64,000 nt of DNA from Perkinsus olseni (lineage: Eukaryota; Perkinsozoa; Perkinsida), in the NCBI GenBank assembly GCA_013115125.1, contig JABANN010000003.1:124001-188000 (forward strand), given 5' to 3'. Position 1 is the first letter of the stretch. Each line of letters begins with the position of its first letter. A program made the translations under genes and the position numbers. Below, piece by piece: positions 12,027 through 24,027 of this stretch. The notes below the pieces were generated by a model. That model saw nothing but the letters and a program-made list of their open reading frames with translations. It was not told the DNA's origin and did not search any database.

Positions 12027-13000
12027 TCAAGTATCAGTGCTTAAAGCGGCCAACTCACAATCACTATCGAAAGCAGCAGCATCGGCAAGACTGCCTATTT
12101 CCGATCGTTTCCTTTTCGGTGCTGCTTGGGGTCCTCGAGGTTGACCGATTGTTAATTCACCAAGTAGATAAGACTTGTATCTCAGTAAAGCGTTTTGACG
12201 TTTGCCTGAGTACTTCGGTAGAAGAACCCCGAACCATCGATAACAGCAGCTGACAGGATCTCGCCGGCCCAGCATATCGGTCGACGTCAGGATCTGGTGC
12301 CAAGCCAAGGTGTTGTATGACCCATACTTGGCCACACCGAGTTGGAGAGCGATATCCTCCTGGAGCTTCCAAGGCGACGTCTGGTCCTGCTGCCACTTCT
12401 TGATAGGTGCGGATGTTGACTCGCCACCCAGGAGCTCGACCCTGAGCTTACTTTGTATGGTAGCGGGGGAATGAACAAGCCTCGCAAAGTGAACCTGAGG
12501 AGAGACTGGGTATTCGCCGATCTCGAGGAGAAGTAAGCCCTATGCCATTGGCTAGAGCAACAAGGGAAGCATGAAAAACTAGCACCTTAGAAATCTCTGC
12601 TGACGAGCGGGCGTGGTGACCGAAAGTATGCAGAGCGACAGCGAGCAACCGGTCAGCCGCCGGAGTCCAAGCTAGCTGCCAATCGCTGTTTATCTCGAAG
12701 GTATCCAACTCGAGACTCGGAGAGATGAACTGCGGGGACAGGAAGTCCTCCACGAACATCCTGTAACTGAGAGCGTGACGCTTGGTACCCTCAGTTCTGC
12801 CACTGGTACGTGCAGCTTCGGGCTCGTCAGCTTCCTACCCTCGCCAAGTCGCTGCATCCAGAGCTGCATGCAGCGGATCCGAAAGTACCAATAGAGGTTG
12901 GCTCCTAACTATGCTGCTGTTCTTCCCTTCAATCGTCTTAGCATAGCGCTCCAACTCATAGTACCTGACCAATGAACTTGTGAGCTACACAGCTAGAGGA
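12027..13000 (-). CDS. Two-repeat Myb/SANT-like DNA-binding protein
   Basis: Exons on the minus strand encode two Myb-like repeats. The first (about 12600-12690) has WTPAADRLLAVALHTFG. The second (about 12200-12390) has WKLQEDIALQLGVAKYG, then NTLAWHQI, then RDPVSCCYRWFGVLL. The spaced tryptophans and the C..RW close match a Myb/SANT helix-turn-helix, so a nuclear DNA- or chromatin-binding role is expected. Upstream coding continues in exons reading YYELERYAKTIEGKN and PLHAALDAATWR (about 12830-12980), so the start lies at or beyond 13000 and is not fixed. After the second repeat comes a basic AAPKRKRSE segment and an acidic end; a GTGAGT at about 12061 means a further exon may follow. Repeat 1 is divergent. 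It could be a GON4L-, SNAPc- or Myb-type factor; I cannot choose. Confidence 0.6.
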
Positions 13001-14441
13001 CAGAAGGCGTCGCCCTTACATGTCATGCAGCTCTCGGAAAGTGCTTCCTTCAGAACTGGAGAGCACCCGGGCTTCAAACATGGCACTAACCAGAAGTTGA
13101 AGCAACTCGTGCGTCTGTCGACCGATTCTTGCGGCTATCGAATGAGGATCAGGCATTTCCGTCGATGACGTGGTCATGAAGAAGATGCAATTGGGACACT
13201 GCTACCACGACTAGCAAGCCACACACGACGGATTACGCCCGGAAGCTTCAATACGTCCCGTCATGGGAAAAATCGAAGGCAACACCCGCTATGATATCTG
13301 GCATTCGAATGAACTGAGCCCGAGGACAAATTGTCGTGGACAATAGTGAGTGACAAAATGCTCGCGATGAGAGCTGTATTCCGAGGCTTCAGCGAATGAC
13401 AGGGGAGTCACCAGAGAGGACGACAGGCTGCGATATCGGAAAATGGCACTCTCAGAATGATCTTCACGCCTCTCGCGCATCTTGGGGTTACCCCGAAGAG
13501 GAGCGAAGCGTGGCTGCAGCGCCCTCATGTGAGGCGACCCACTCTATTGCGTAAAACAGAAGGATCGCGGTAGATTTCAGCATCACCGTTACTGTAGAAT
13601 TGTGGTATTGCACTGTGGAATCCAAAGAGTCGAGTGAGACGGCCTGACCCAATAGAGAGAGAAAAACTCCAATGAGACAAGGAGCTTCGTCTCGGACGCC
13701 CGCCAACGACTCGATGGAGATTGAGTTTACCACACAGTTGCACACAGATTGAGTTTGGCACCGCTCGATGCCGATCGTAGAGCATCTTCAAAGAAACCAC
13801 CATCACATTCAGGAGGCCTGAAGCAGTGCTGCACTACTAGTGCACAATAGTCATAGCCAGAGACCACCATCAGCGTCGATGAATGACGGAGTCATCGAGC
13901 ACGTGAATGGATGATGCGGTATAGGACAAACTTGAACTGAGAAAGTTGTAGTCCACGTGACTGATACAAGCGCAATGAGCGAGAGGAACGATAACCCCCC
14001 CCCCCCCGATCTGACATATGATTCGCGGTCCATCATGCGCCTTATTGCCGAATCTCCTCGTGCCGCAGCCCTCGAGCCTCGCGGCTTTCTCTTCAGTTCC
14101 AGTGCATCCGTTCAATCCAGATCGGCATAGACTAGACGCGCCCATCGCTATTATCCACATATACCACAATGTTTCTCTTTAATAGGGACTCCCTGTTAGA
14201 AAGTGAGACATGCCTGCTATTCCTACAGACATCGACTCCACCTCCCCATGACGTGACCACTCACATAACACGACTTGGCTCCACTATAAAAAATGGTTCA
14301 CTCTCGATGTCATACAACCATTTATATCAAAATTTGCTCTAACGGGGATTGAGATAAGTCGAGTAGACCTATCGGCAAAAAAACTAGTAAAATAATTGGG
14401 GTTATGAGAAGTCGAGTCACCAACAAGACCGACCGAAACAA
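13001..14441. other. Long region without a supported gene
   Basis: About 1.4 kb lies between the SANT gene and the 3' end of the dehydrogenase gene. Short frames occur on the minus strand (13289-14169) without domains. A pure C run sits at 13995-14007. 5' exons of the SANT gene may lie in the first few hundred bases. The last 300 bases before 14441 are A/T-rich and are probably the dehydrogenase 3' UTR. Confidence 0.35.
13995..14007. repeat. Poly-C homopolymer run of 13
   Basis: Thirteen consecutive cytosines lie between ATAA and GATCTG. It is the longest homopolymer I noticed in the window and lies outside any supported exon. Its exact length may be affected by sequencing error. Confidence 0.9.
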
Positions 14442-17400
14442 TCACAAGAGGGTCGTCGAGGGGACGCTCTTCCTCAACCCCATAGTAGTAGGGGTAGTCT
14501 CTCCCTGAGAACGCTCCTCCAGATTGCGCATGAACTGATAGAAAGCAAATTCACTGGCCTCCAAACCATATTTATAAACGAACGTGTTGGCTATCCAGGT
14601 TGCGCAGACGGCCAGGATATAAGCCTCGGGAACCCTCTCCAAGATCTTGTCGATTCCACAGTGAACCAGCAGCAAGCGAGGGATCGCACGACGGAGAACA
14701 GCGCGAACCAACCATTCGTTTTCCGGATTCTTCTCGCTGAACACCTGCATCGTGTACTCCTTCAGACTGTTGATCTTCTTCGAGAGTAGCTGAGTAGCAT
14801 CTATCTTCAGAACATACCCGTTGCCGTCGGCAGCCAGAGTTTCGTGATTAGCCTTCCAAATGGCGCTGAACTCCATCGAGGCATTGTGCTGAATGATCGC
14901 CAAGATCTCGCTCACGTACTGCTGGTAGAACTCAGGCGGCGCCAGCGTCGAATCGGGGATAGTGAGCAGCTGATCGTGCTCCTTAGGATCCATACAGAGC
15001 GCAGCGAAGACCTCCATGCTGCTCGACGTCACACCGCCCTTGTTCGTAGAGGCATCCTTGAACAAGTGTACTCCCGCGTTCTCCAGCACACGGCGGGCAT
15101 CATCCGTGAAGAACAAGTTAGCGCCCTCGACGATGTACTTGAACTTTGGCTCTTTCTTGGAGTTGAACATAGTGCGGATGTTCCCCATATTGACGGTAGC
15201 GGGTCGACCACCACACGGAACAAAGAGGTCTCCAGAGCAGTACTCGAGTTGGGGGAAAACGTTACGCAGCTCAACCCCAGTCTTGAAGTGCTGTCCATTG
15301 GGCAAGTCAATGTTCTTATCGGCGATGTTGTACAAGAAGGCCTCCGTTTCATCCGAGAGCTTACTCTTGTTGAAGTTACTGATCGGTATGCGCAGACGAG
15401 CGAGGCGTATCAGCTCCTCGCGATTAAGCCCATTCGGATCGTAGGCAACCCCGGAGCCATCCACGACAGCGACCGTCTTGTCCTTGGCGATGAGGATTTC
15501 ATTAGATCCCAGATCCCCGTCAGGTCCCCCGGTTTGGACCTTCGTAATCTTAGTCTCGTCGACCCCAAGCAGTTGCAGCAGATCTACAACGTACTGATGA
15601 ACGCTGTTAGTGGTCATACCGTATCGATCATGAGGGACTCCACCGAGCTTGGTCGACTTGCCAGTGGTGAGGGCTTTCCAATAAGGATAGCCTCTAGCTT
15701 TGGCCCTGTAGGCACCCATGTCCATGAAGCCAGCCGTATTTTCATCGGGCCCGAAGAACAGGATTTCGGGAGTTGGCAAATGCGAGAAGATACCCGTCTG
15801 CTGAGGCATCATGCAGTCCAACAGCGCGTCGATGTACTTGTTGAAAGAGTCCCGACCATTGGTGTCCAGATTTTGATCGCCGAGGTCGAGAAGGATGGTG
15901 CCCTTAGAACCGCCTTCCGGGATGTCTTTATTCTTGAGATGTTGAGTGAAAGCCAAGTTGTAGTTCTCCTCCAGTAAAGACGAGGCATTTCTGCTGTACA
16001 CCTGCCTGCTGGCAGAGCGGATCATACGGATTCCACCGCGAGCGATGTCACGGAATCTGATGTGAAAACCGTAGAAGCCACGACCGGTGACCATGTAGAT
16101 ACCATGGGGGATCACCGGGAAGAGAGAGCGCGGACGATCCTCCAGCAGACTGCCGTCGAACCTCATAGCGATTGCCGCCGCGGTTCCGGCTTTGAAAAAG
16201 TTGGTCATGCGCAAGTGAGCGGTGAGCTTCAACGCCGTCTTAAGAATTTTGGCTTCCAGCCTGTGGGCCACCTCATCGTCGATCTTCTCGGCCAGGGCGG
16301 TATTGTAGAAGGGCTCGCACTCTCCTTTAGCGACCTTCTTAAAATCATCGTACATCTGGCAGGCCAATTCATAGTGGGACACCAATGTGTCATAGATCCT
16401 CTCGAACGTGATAGCGTTCGACATGGTCTGGAGGAAAAGATCATCGAGCTTCCGTTTCATCTCCGCATTGGCCTTCGTGAAATCCGCCAGAGTCAGATAC
16501 TCAGCCGTCTCCTTGGGGAAAAAGGTAAAGATAAACTTGACTGCGGTGATGAAGAAAACTGCTTGGGCGGGCGTTATTTGCTTCTTCAAAACGAGCTCCC
16601 AGACAAGCGCAGAACGTTTCGGGCTGTGCTTGAAGTGACTGACGTAGCGAAGTGTCTTGACCAGATCCTGCAACTGCTCCGGACCATACTCCGGTCCCAA
16701 ATAGCAATGGTAAGCTACTACACCATTAGCGAAAGACTCGATGTACATTCGCTTCGGGACTACTCCGTGAGCGCGTAGACACTCACTGAATTCGGAGAAG
16801 AATACCCTGCCCTTCCTTTCAACGTCGTACAGAGCGAACTGTAGAACGTGACTCCCTTTCTGGCGGACCATATGCTCCGGGGCCTTCACCAGCTTGACCA
16901 CGGCGTTCCTGGTCTTCATGATTTCGTGCACCAGGTTCTGGTACAGCTTCTGAGAGTCCAGAGATTTACGTTGGAGGAAGAGGGGAGACGCCACCAGTTG
17001 TAGATCTTCTTCTTCGGCAATGTCACCGACACCGACGTGAGTTTCGAACCTCGTCTTGTCCACCATGAACACGCCCAAAGTCTCCTTACCATCGACAACA
17101 GGAGGACGCTCAGACTTGATGAAAATAACAGAGAACGACTCACCACTGCCACAGTTGGCGAGGTAGTCCGCGAGGCTTCTTTCAGTAGCCGTGACGTGAT
17201 TGTCATCGATCGTAGTGAGGAAGAAGCCCGACTGCTCGTCCTCTATCTCGAAATGGATGTTAGAGGATCCCGTCGATTGAGCTACCTTTTTGGCCGCCAT
17301 CAGGCAGTGGATATGCCTTGCAATCTGGGCACTGGTGCAGTGCATGAAGTACTTAGGATGAAGCCCCAGATCAGTGAAGTAATACTGGATTTCGAACCAC

Positions 17401-17915
17401 AGGCGGGCCGGGGCGAAGACTCCTTCCTTAGAAATGATTGAGAACACTTGAGTCATCTTGGTCTCGACTTCTTCTGTGGTGAGACTCATGCCGACCCCCT
17501 CCGACACGTCTGCATTCCTGAGCATCTGGGCCTTCTCCGGCGGCAAGCAGCAAACTCCACCAGGGCACTGTAGATCGGCTTCAGCCAGCATCGAGCGGAT
17601 CTCGGCGGCATTATTGTTCATGACGGCATCGTGAAGTGCGAGCATTCCCAACCTGTCAGGGGTCAGAGTAGCACCTTCGTCCAGGAGAAACTTGACGGCC
17701 TCCACGTGCCCACCCGCGGCGGCCAAATGCAGAGGTGTGCGCTTATCGTAGTCACAGCTGTCGACGGTCAGGCTTGGGTGCTCTGATAGCACTTGGCGCA
17801 TCGCCTCGACGTCACCTTCATGAGCTGCAGCCAGGAGGAATCCAACCGCACCGGGGTTTGAAGTATAGACGCTTTCGTCGGCCTTAGACTCGCTGCTTAG
17901 CTTAACTTTGAACAT
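14442..17915 (-). CDS. NAD-dependent glutamate dehydrogenase with N-terminal ankyrin repeats
   Basis: The large NAD-specific glutamate dehydrogenase oxidatively deaminates glutamate to 2-oxoglutarate and ammonium, feeding carbon into the TCA cycle. The frame is open further upstream, but the first in-frame ATG is at 17915, giving 1157 residues without introns. Residues about 20-120 form ankyrin repeats (VEAMRQVLSEHPSL, RTPLHLAAAGGHVEAVKFLL, MLALHDAVMNNNAAEI). A long middle region typical of the 115-kDa class follows. Catalytic motifs are intact: RGGIRMIRS (about 628), the active-site lysine in PEGGSKGTI (about 668), DENTAGFMDMGA, the dinucleotide-binding QTGGPDGDLGSNE (about 795), and EGANLFFTDDAR with STNKGGVTSSS (about 930-960). 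The fold is complete, so the enzyme should be active. The ankyrin part may mediate assembly or regulation; this is inference. A 5' exon adding a targeting peptide is possible upstream. Confidence 0.93.
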   Translation of the reverse strand: MFKVKLSSESKADESVYTSNPGAVGFLLAAAHEGDVEAMRQVLSEHPSLTVDSCDYDKRTPLHLAAAGGHVEAVKFLLDEGATLTPDRLGMLALHDAVMNNNAAEIRSMLAEADLQCPGGVCCLPPEKAQMLRNADVSEGVGMSLTTEEVETKMTQVFSIISKEGVFAPARLWFEIQYYFTDLGLHPKYFMHCTSAQIARHIHCLMAAKKVAQSTGSSNIHFEIEDEQSGFFLTTIDDNHVTATERSLADYLANCGSGESFSVIFIKSERPPVVDGKETLGVFMVDKTRFETHVGVGDIAEEEDLQLVASPLFLQRKSLDSQKLYQNLVHEIMKTRNAVVKLVKAPEHMVRQKGSHVLQFALYDVERKGRVFFSEFSECLRAHGVVPKRMYIESFANGVVAYHCYLGPEYGPEQLQDLVKTLRYVSHFKHSPKRSALVWELVLKKQITPAQAVFFITAVKFIFTFFPKETAEYLTLADFTKANAEMKRKLDDLFLQTMSNAITFERIYDTLVSHYELACQMYDDFKKVAKGECEPFYNTALAEKIDDEVAHRLEAKILKTALKLTAHLRMTNFFKAGTAAAIAMRFDGSLLEDRPRSLFPVIPHGIYMVTGRGFYGFHIRFRDIARGGIRMIRSASRQVYSRNASSLLEENYNLAFTQHLKNKDIPEGGSKGTILLDLGDQNLDTNGRDSFNKYIDALLDCMMPQQTGIFSHLPTPEILFFGPDENTAGFMDMGAYRAKARGYPYWKALTTGKSTKLGGVPHDRYGMTTNSVHQYVVDLLQLLGVDETKITKVQTGGPDGDLGSNEILIAKDKTVAVVDGSGVAYDPNGLNREELIRLARLRIPISNFNKSKLSDETEAFLYNIADKNIDLPNGQHFKTGVELRNVFPQLEYCSGDLFVPCGGRPATVNMGNIRTMFNSKKEPKFKYIVEGANLFFTDDARRVLENAGVHLFKDASTNKGGVTSSSMEVFAALCMDPKEHDQLLTIPDSTLAPPEFYQQYVSEILAIIQHNASMEFSAIWKANHETLAADGNGYVLKIDATQLLSKKINSLKEYTMQVFSEKNPENEWLVRAVLRRAIPRLLLVHCGIDKILERVPEAYILAVCATWIANTFVYKYGLEASEFAFYQFMRNLEERSQGETTPTTMGLRKSVPSTTLL

Positions 17916-18672
17916 GGGGTGGCGGACAGTACAACTGCCAACTGCGAAAGGGTGCAATTGATACCGCCACTGCGACTGCCCTCGCAGCCATTCCTTAACC
18001 AACACAACCTCCTGAAACTTGTTGAAAAAGTTGATTACTGACCTATTTCGAATATCAATAAAAGATGACAATGGCGGCTAGTGCAGCAGCCTTGAGATTC
18101 AACCTACCCTCACTTCGAGAAGTAAGATAAGTCTTCCTCGGGGGCATGCCGTTCTCCTCGTTGTAAAAGCTGACGCATCCGAAACCAACATTGGGGCGGA
18201 CGAGAATACCAACCGATCGAAGTGCTGTAGAGGACTGACTGGGAGCCCTCTCCAAGGCACGCGAGCGGTTTCAATAGTAAAACGAGGAACAACTTAGAAG
18301 CACGCCCCATAGGGCAGTTGGGTGCAGTGCAATAGATGTTTACGTCGAAACTACACAAAGGCGCGATGGGGAATAATTATGGAGCAATCGCACAGGTCGT
18401 CTTTCACAATACCCAGAATAAGTGCGAAGGGGTCTTCAACATTTTGACACAATATAACCGCATTCGCCGAGTCGGGCAGCTGGGCCTTCGCACAAAATAG
18501 TAAGTAACGACTGAGTCTGGGTAGAGTAAAACACAGGTATCCCTGTTACGGGAATCAACACTGGAGCATTTGCACGCAGCGAGCGCGGAAATCCTGTGCG
18601 AGGTGGTAGAAAGCATACAACCCCATCATGCCTTACTACAGACTAAGAGAAACATCTAATTTGCACGATCAT
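17916..18672. other. 5' region of the dehydrogenase gene
   Basis: This lies between the dehydrogenase ATG and the helicase stop, both on the minus strand. The frame of the dehydrogenase stays open to 18071 but has no ATG there, and a TTTCAG acceptor-like site at about 18010 suggests an intron in the leader. No other gene is visible. Confidence 0.4.
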
Positions 18673-21136
<2,464 letters not shown>

Positions 21137-21394
21137 GAGGTAAAATGGAAGCCGACTGAATTCAGGCGCACCCAGCACGGAAGACCAACAGTCCCGAGGT
21201 GAACCAGCCGTTCCAACACAACCCACGAAGTCAGGGAGACCCAAATGACGGAATGGCGGACGAATCTGGTCATGCACAGGTCGATGACAAGGAGCTCTCA
21301 CTTATCTACAGGAGAAGCATGCTCATAGTATAGCCAGCTCGACCGACGAGCTGCCCCGGCTACACACACTAAGGTTCTCTCGCGGTAAACCCTT

Positions 21395-21977
21395 TCAGTC
21401 CAAAAGAAAAGCAACATGAGATGGGACACGCTGAAATCTATCCCGAAGGCTGACCGAGTATTGCCGATGGCTCCTCTTCCTCGACACTTGCACTGCTTTA
21501 TCGACTGTGGAGACGGGCTGTGGTGGATCCGACTTTCCACTGCTGGAGCTCTCCTCATCCGAACCACGGTCATCATCAAACAGAGGCGACGTTTCAGGGG
21601 GTGGCGCAGCTGGGGGTCGTGGAAAGACTCCTGCCTCCTGCATTGCGCCCAGACTCTCCGTAATGGTCACGGCCTGCGCGAGAAGAGACACCCCTAACAA
21701 GCACGACTTGCAGTTTCACCTTCGCAAATTCGCTGAGTTCTGCCAAGTCGGTGAAGGCATCATCTATCTGCAGCATCAACTCTGGGATGTAGTCGTCCAC
21801 ACACTCTTGGATTGGACGATACACCCGAGCCTCGAGCTGCCTGGATTTTCCAGAAGCGTACGAACAACAGTCGAAACCGTTCTGGCGCAAGTTGCACCGT
21901 GCAATGGCGGCTCACTCTGTCCCGCATTCGTCGACCAGCTTGCCCAATAGCTTGGCATAGAGAACACAGTTATACAT
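21395..21977 (-). CDS. Hypothetical protein with acidic Ser-rich tail
   Basis: I do not recognise this protein. An ATG at 21977 begins MYNCVLYAKLLGKLVDECG, followed by a GTGAGC donor. The next exon encodes RPIQECVDDYIPELMLQIDD and AFTDLAELSEFAKVKL, an amphipathic helical segment. A further exon carries AVTITESLGAMQEAG, then a Pro-rich PPAAPPPE and an acidic/serine-rich DDDRGSDEESSSSGKS, ending in RVPSHVAFLLD before the stop at 21395. The helical part could be a dimerisation or adaptor domain. Splice phases at the first intron are not fully resolved. It lies 260 bp upstream of the helicase start and downstream of the channel gene on the same strand. Confidence 0.45.
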
Positions 21978-22097
21978 GTCTTTACTCCTTATATAACCCT
22001 GAACCTGCATAGGCCCAAGCCTTGAGACTCTCAAGCAGAGAGCTCGAATGACCCCAGTGAAAGGAGACGCGCGGGTAGCTCTGGCACGCAGAGACAG

Positions 22098-23724
22098 CTA
22101 GCGAGCAGTCTCAAGAGACACGGGCAGGCGCATGTCACCCAAGATGCGTGTAACAGGCCATCTTGCCTGTATCATGCCGTCGCAGAATTCCTCCGTGCTG
22201 ACCATGCCATCTCCCGAATCGAACAGTGCGAAGAGCTCCGGCAGTTCGGAAACGTCGAAGTCGAGCATGGTCAGTCTCTGAACGAATTTCGGATCGTCCA
22301 AGACGTCAGTAAATTCTTGGGCAGATAGCTCGCCGCTGCCGTCCTCGTCCAACTCATCGAACAGCTTCTTGAGACCCTCGACGGTCTCTTTTTGGTTGGA
22401 GTGACGAGTACTGGCCAGCAGCTCCTCGTCAGTCGACACAGCGGAAAATGCTTGCTCCACCACGATAGCGGTTACCAGGTTGAAGAGCACGAATGATGAC
22501 ACACCGATGAAGAGAAGGACAAGCACTAACCCCACGGGAGAGGTGTGCATGATTGGCCTGACCTGATAATGAACGAACGGCTGGTCCTAGAGCTGAAGCT
22601 GCCTACCACGCTGCCGGCCCAACTGTCTAGTGTCATCACTTGAAACAGCGTGAACATAGAGTTGCCTAAGGATCCGAATAAGCTTTGCACCTAATGATCG
22701 AGCGGCAACAGTTGATCACAACACAGCAGCCGCACATATTCATCTCCCTCGAACTCTCCACTTCGTCCAATCACTTGTAGTGTAAGCAGACCGAAGAGAA
22801 GATGGACTAGACCAATAATAGCGTATGTCCAGAAAAGCATTCTTGCTGAGTCTGTGAAGCCTTGAACCATAATCCATAGCTCGCGGAAACCACTTAAGGC
22901 CCGGACACCCTTGACCAGCTCCCGGACCCGCAGCAGTCGAAGGACCATCAGATTCCCCAGCACGTTCGCTCGAAGATTGAAGAAGGGCCGAAGAATCCAC
23001 ACCGTGAGGAACTGACCAGCAGAATAGAAAGGTTTTGCTTACGAGCCTACCCCGGGGACCCAGACAAGGAATGCGTCGATGCAATTGCCAAGGGATAGGA
23101 ACCACATCCATTCGTCCGCTAGAACTCGGATGAAAAATTCCGCTACCTGAACAGCAGAGGAATAACGGGGCGCCCATAGGCCTACACCGCACCAAAGCGA
23201 GGATGAGAATTCTCTGCAGTGCGTCGATCCACACTGGCTCCAGCGTAGATGAGAAGTCAGGATAATACCTAAGGACCAAGATGGTAAACATAGGCCGTCG
23301 AAAGGACGCAACATACATAGCCACACCGATGAAGAGAGAGTTCAGCAAGTTGATGGCTCCAGTAACGATGTCGAACATCGGAGCATGAACCTGCATGTTG
23401 ATGCGCACAACCGTGCACGCTACCATACCATCCGGCGGATTCTCGGATACCGCGGCCGGAAGAGCTGAAGCTTGCGCCTGTCTCGGGCAGCCAGTATCTT
23501 CCTCCGTACCTGGAACAAATCGGCATCCCCGTGGAGGCCACGGCGATTGGAATGTCACTGCTTGAGAGTACTGAGCTGAGGCCATACCAGCCATCCAGGC
23601 CCTCCTCCCACTGCGATAGTGACTCTCTGCCACTAGCGGAAGCTTCGGAATCAAGCGATGCAGAAGAGGACTGCCTGGAGCTGCTGTGCGGTGTGTCGAA
23701 CTGCTCAACTTCGGTCTCGTTCAT
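22098..23724 (-). CDS. Single-domain voltage-gated cation channel with C-terminal EF hands
   Basis: This is a six-helix channel subunit that would assemble as a homotetramer in a membrane. The ATG at 23724 starts MNETEVEQFD and a Ser-rich cytosolic head. S1 is TGAINLLNSLFIGVAMYV. S2-S3 come from exons near 23040-23240, with VAEFFIRVLADEWMWF and LGNCIDAFLVW. S4 has the arginine ladder VLRLLRVRELVKGVRAL. S5 follows as LFWTYAIIGLVHLLFGLL. The pore exon (about 22610-22690) reads MFTLFQVMTLDSWAGSV, giving a TxDxW selectivity filter. S6 is VLVLLFIGVSSFVLFNLV. The tail carries EF hands: FDELDEDGSGELSAQEF (complete loop) and a shortened FALFDSGDGMVSTEEF. The filter resembles NaChBac, Cav repeats and CatSper, so Ca2+ or Na+ conduction with Ca2+ feedback is likely. 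At least four introns interrupt it. Confidence 0.82.
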
Positions 23725-24027
23725 CACATGCCGGATAATGCGGGAACGAAGCTGAATACAGTTGCAACAGCCGAAGTAAGCAGCCTAATATGTGAGAGAC
23801 TGTGCTTGCAATAAACAACACTCGACCAGCCCTGTGCGCTAACACTATCCCCGCCGCCCAATTGATACGAACCAAAGCCGCCCACGGACATGACAAAAGG
23901 TAATATTCTTTGTCTCACTTTTTTAATCCCCTATGCAGAGCACGATTCGCCAGCTAGTTCATTCGAACCGCTATATACTACTTCTCTCAAAATTCAGCAC
24001 GCCAGCTAGCAAGAATAAAAAATGGCC
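23725..24027. other. Intergenic, channel promoter and TM9SF 3' end
   Basis: About 300 bp contain no coding exon; this should hold the promoter and leader of the channel gene and the short 3' UTR of the TM9SF gene. I see no notable motif. Confidence 0.4.

Noticed and set aside
14844-16778. Long plus-strand open frames of 377 and 238 codons opposite the glutamate dehydrogenase gene.
   Set aside because: They lie wholly antisense to a strongly conserved enzyme, begin with non-ATG or arbitrary ATG codons and carry no domain; codon bias of the real gene explains them.
18071-18255. Upstream extension of the dehydrogenase frame and a second open frame before it, which might encode a targeting peptide.
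   Set aside because: Neither begins with ATG; the first in-frame ATG is at 17915 and an intron in the leader is more likely.
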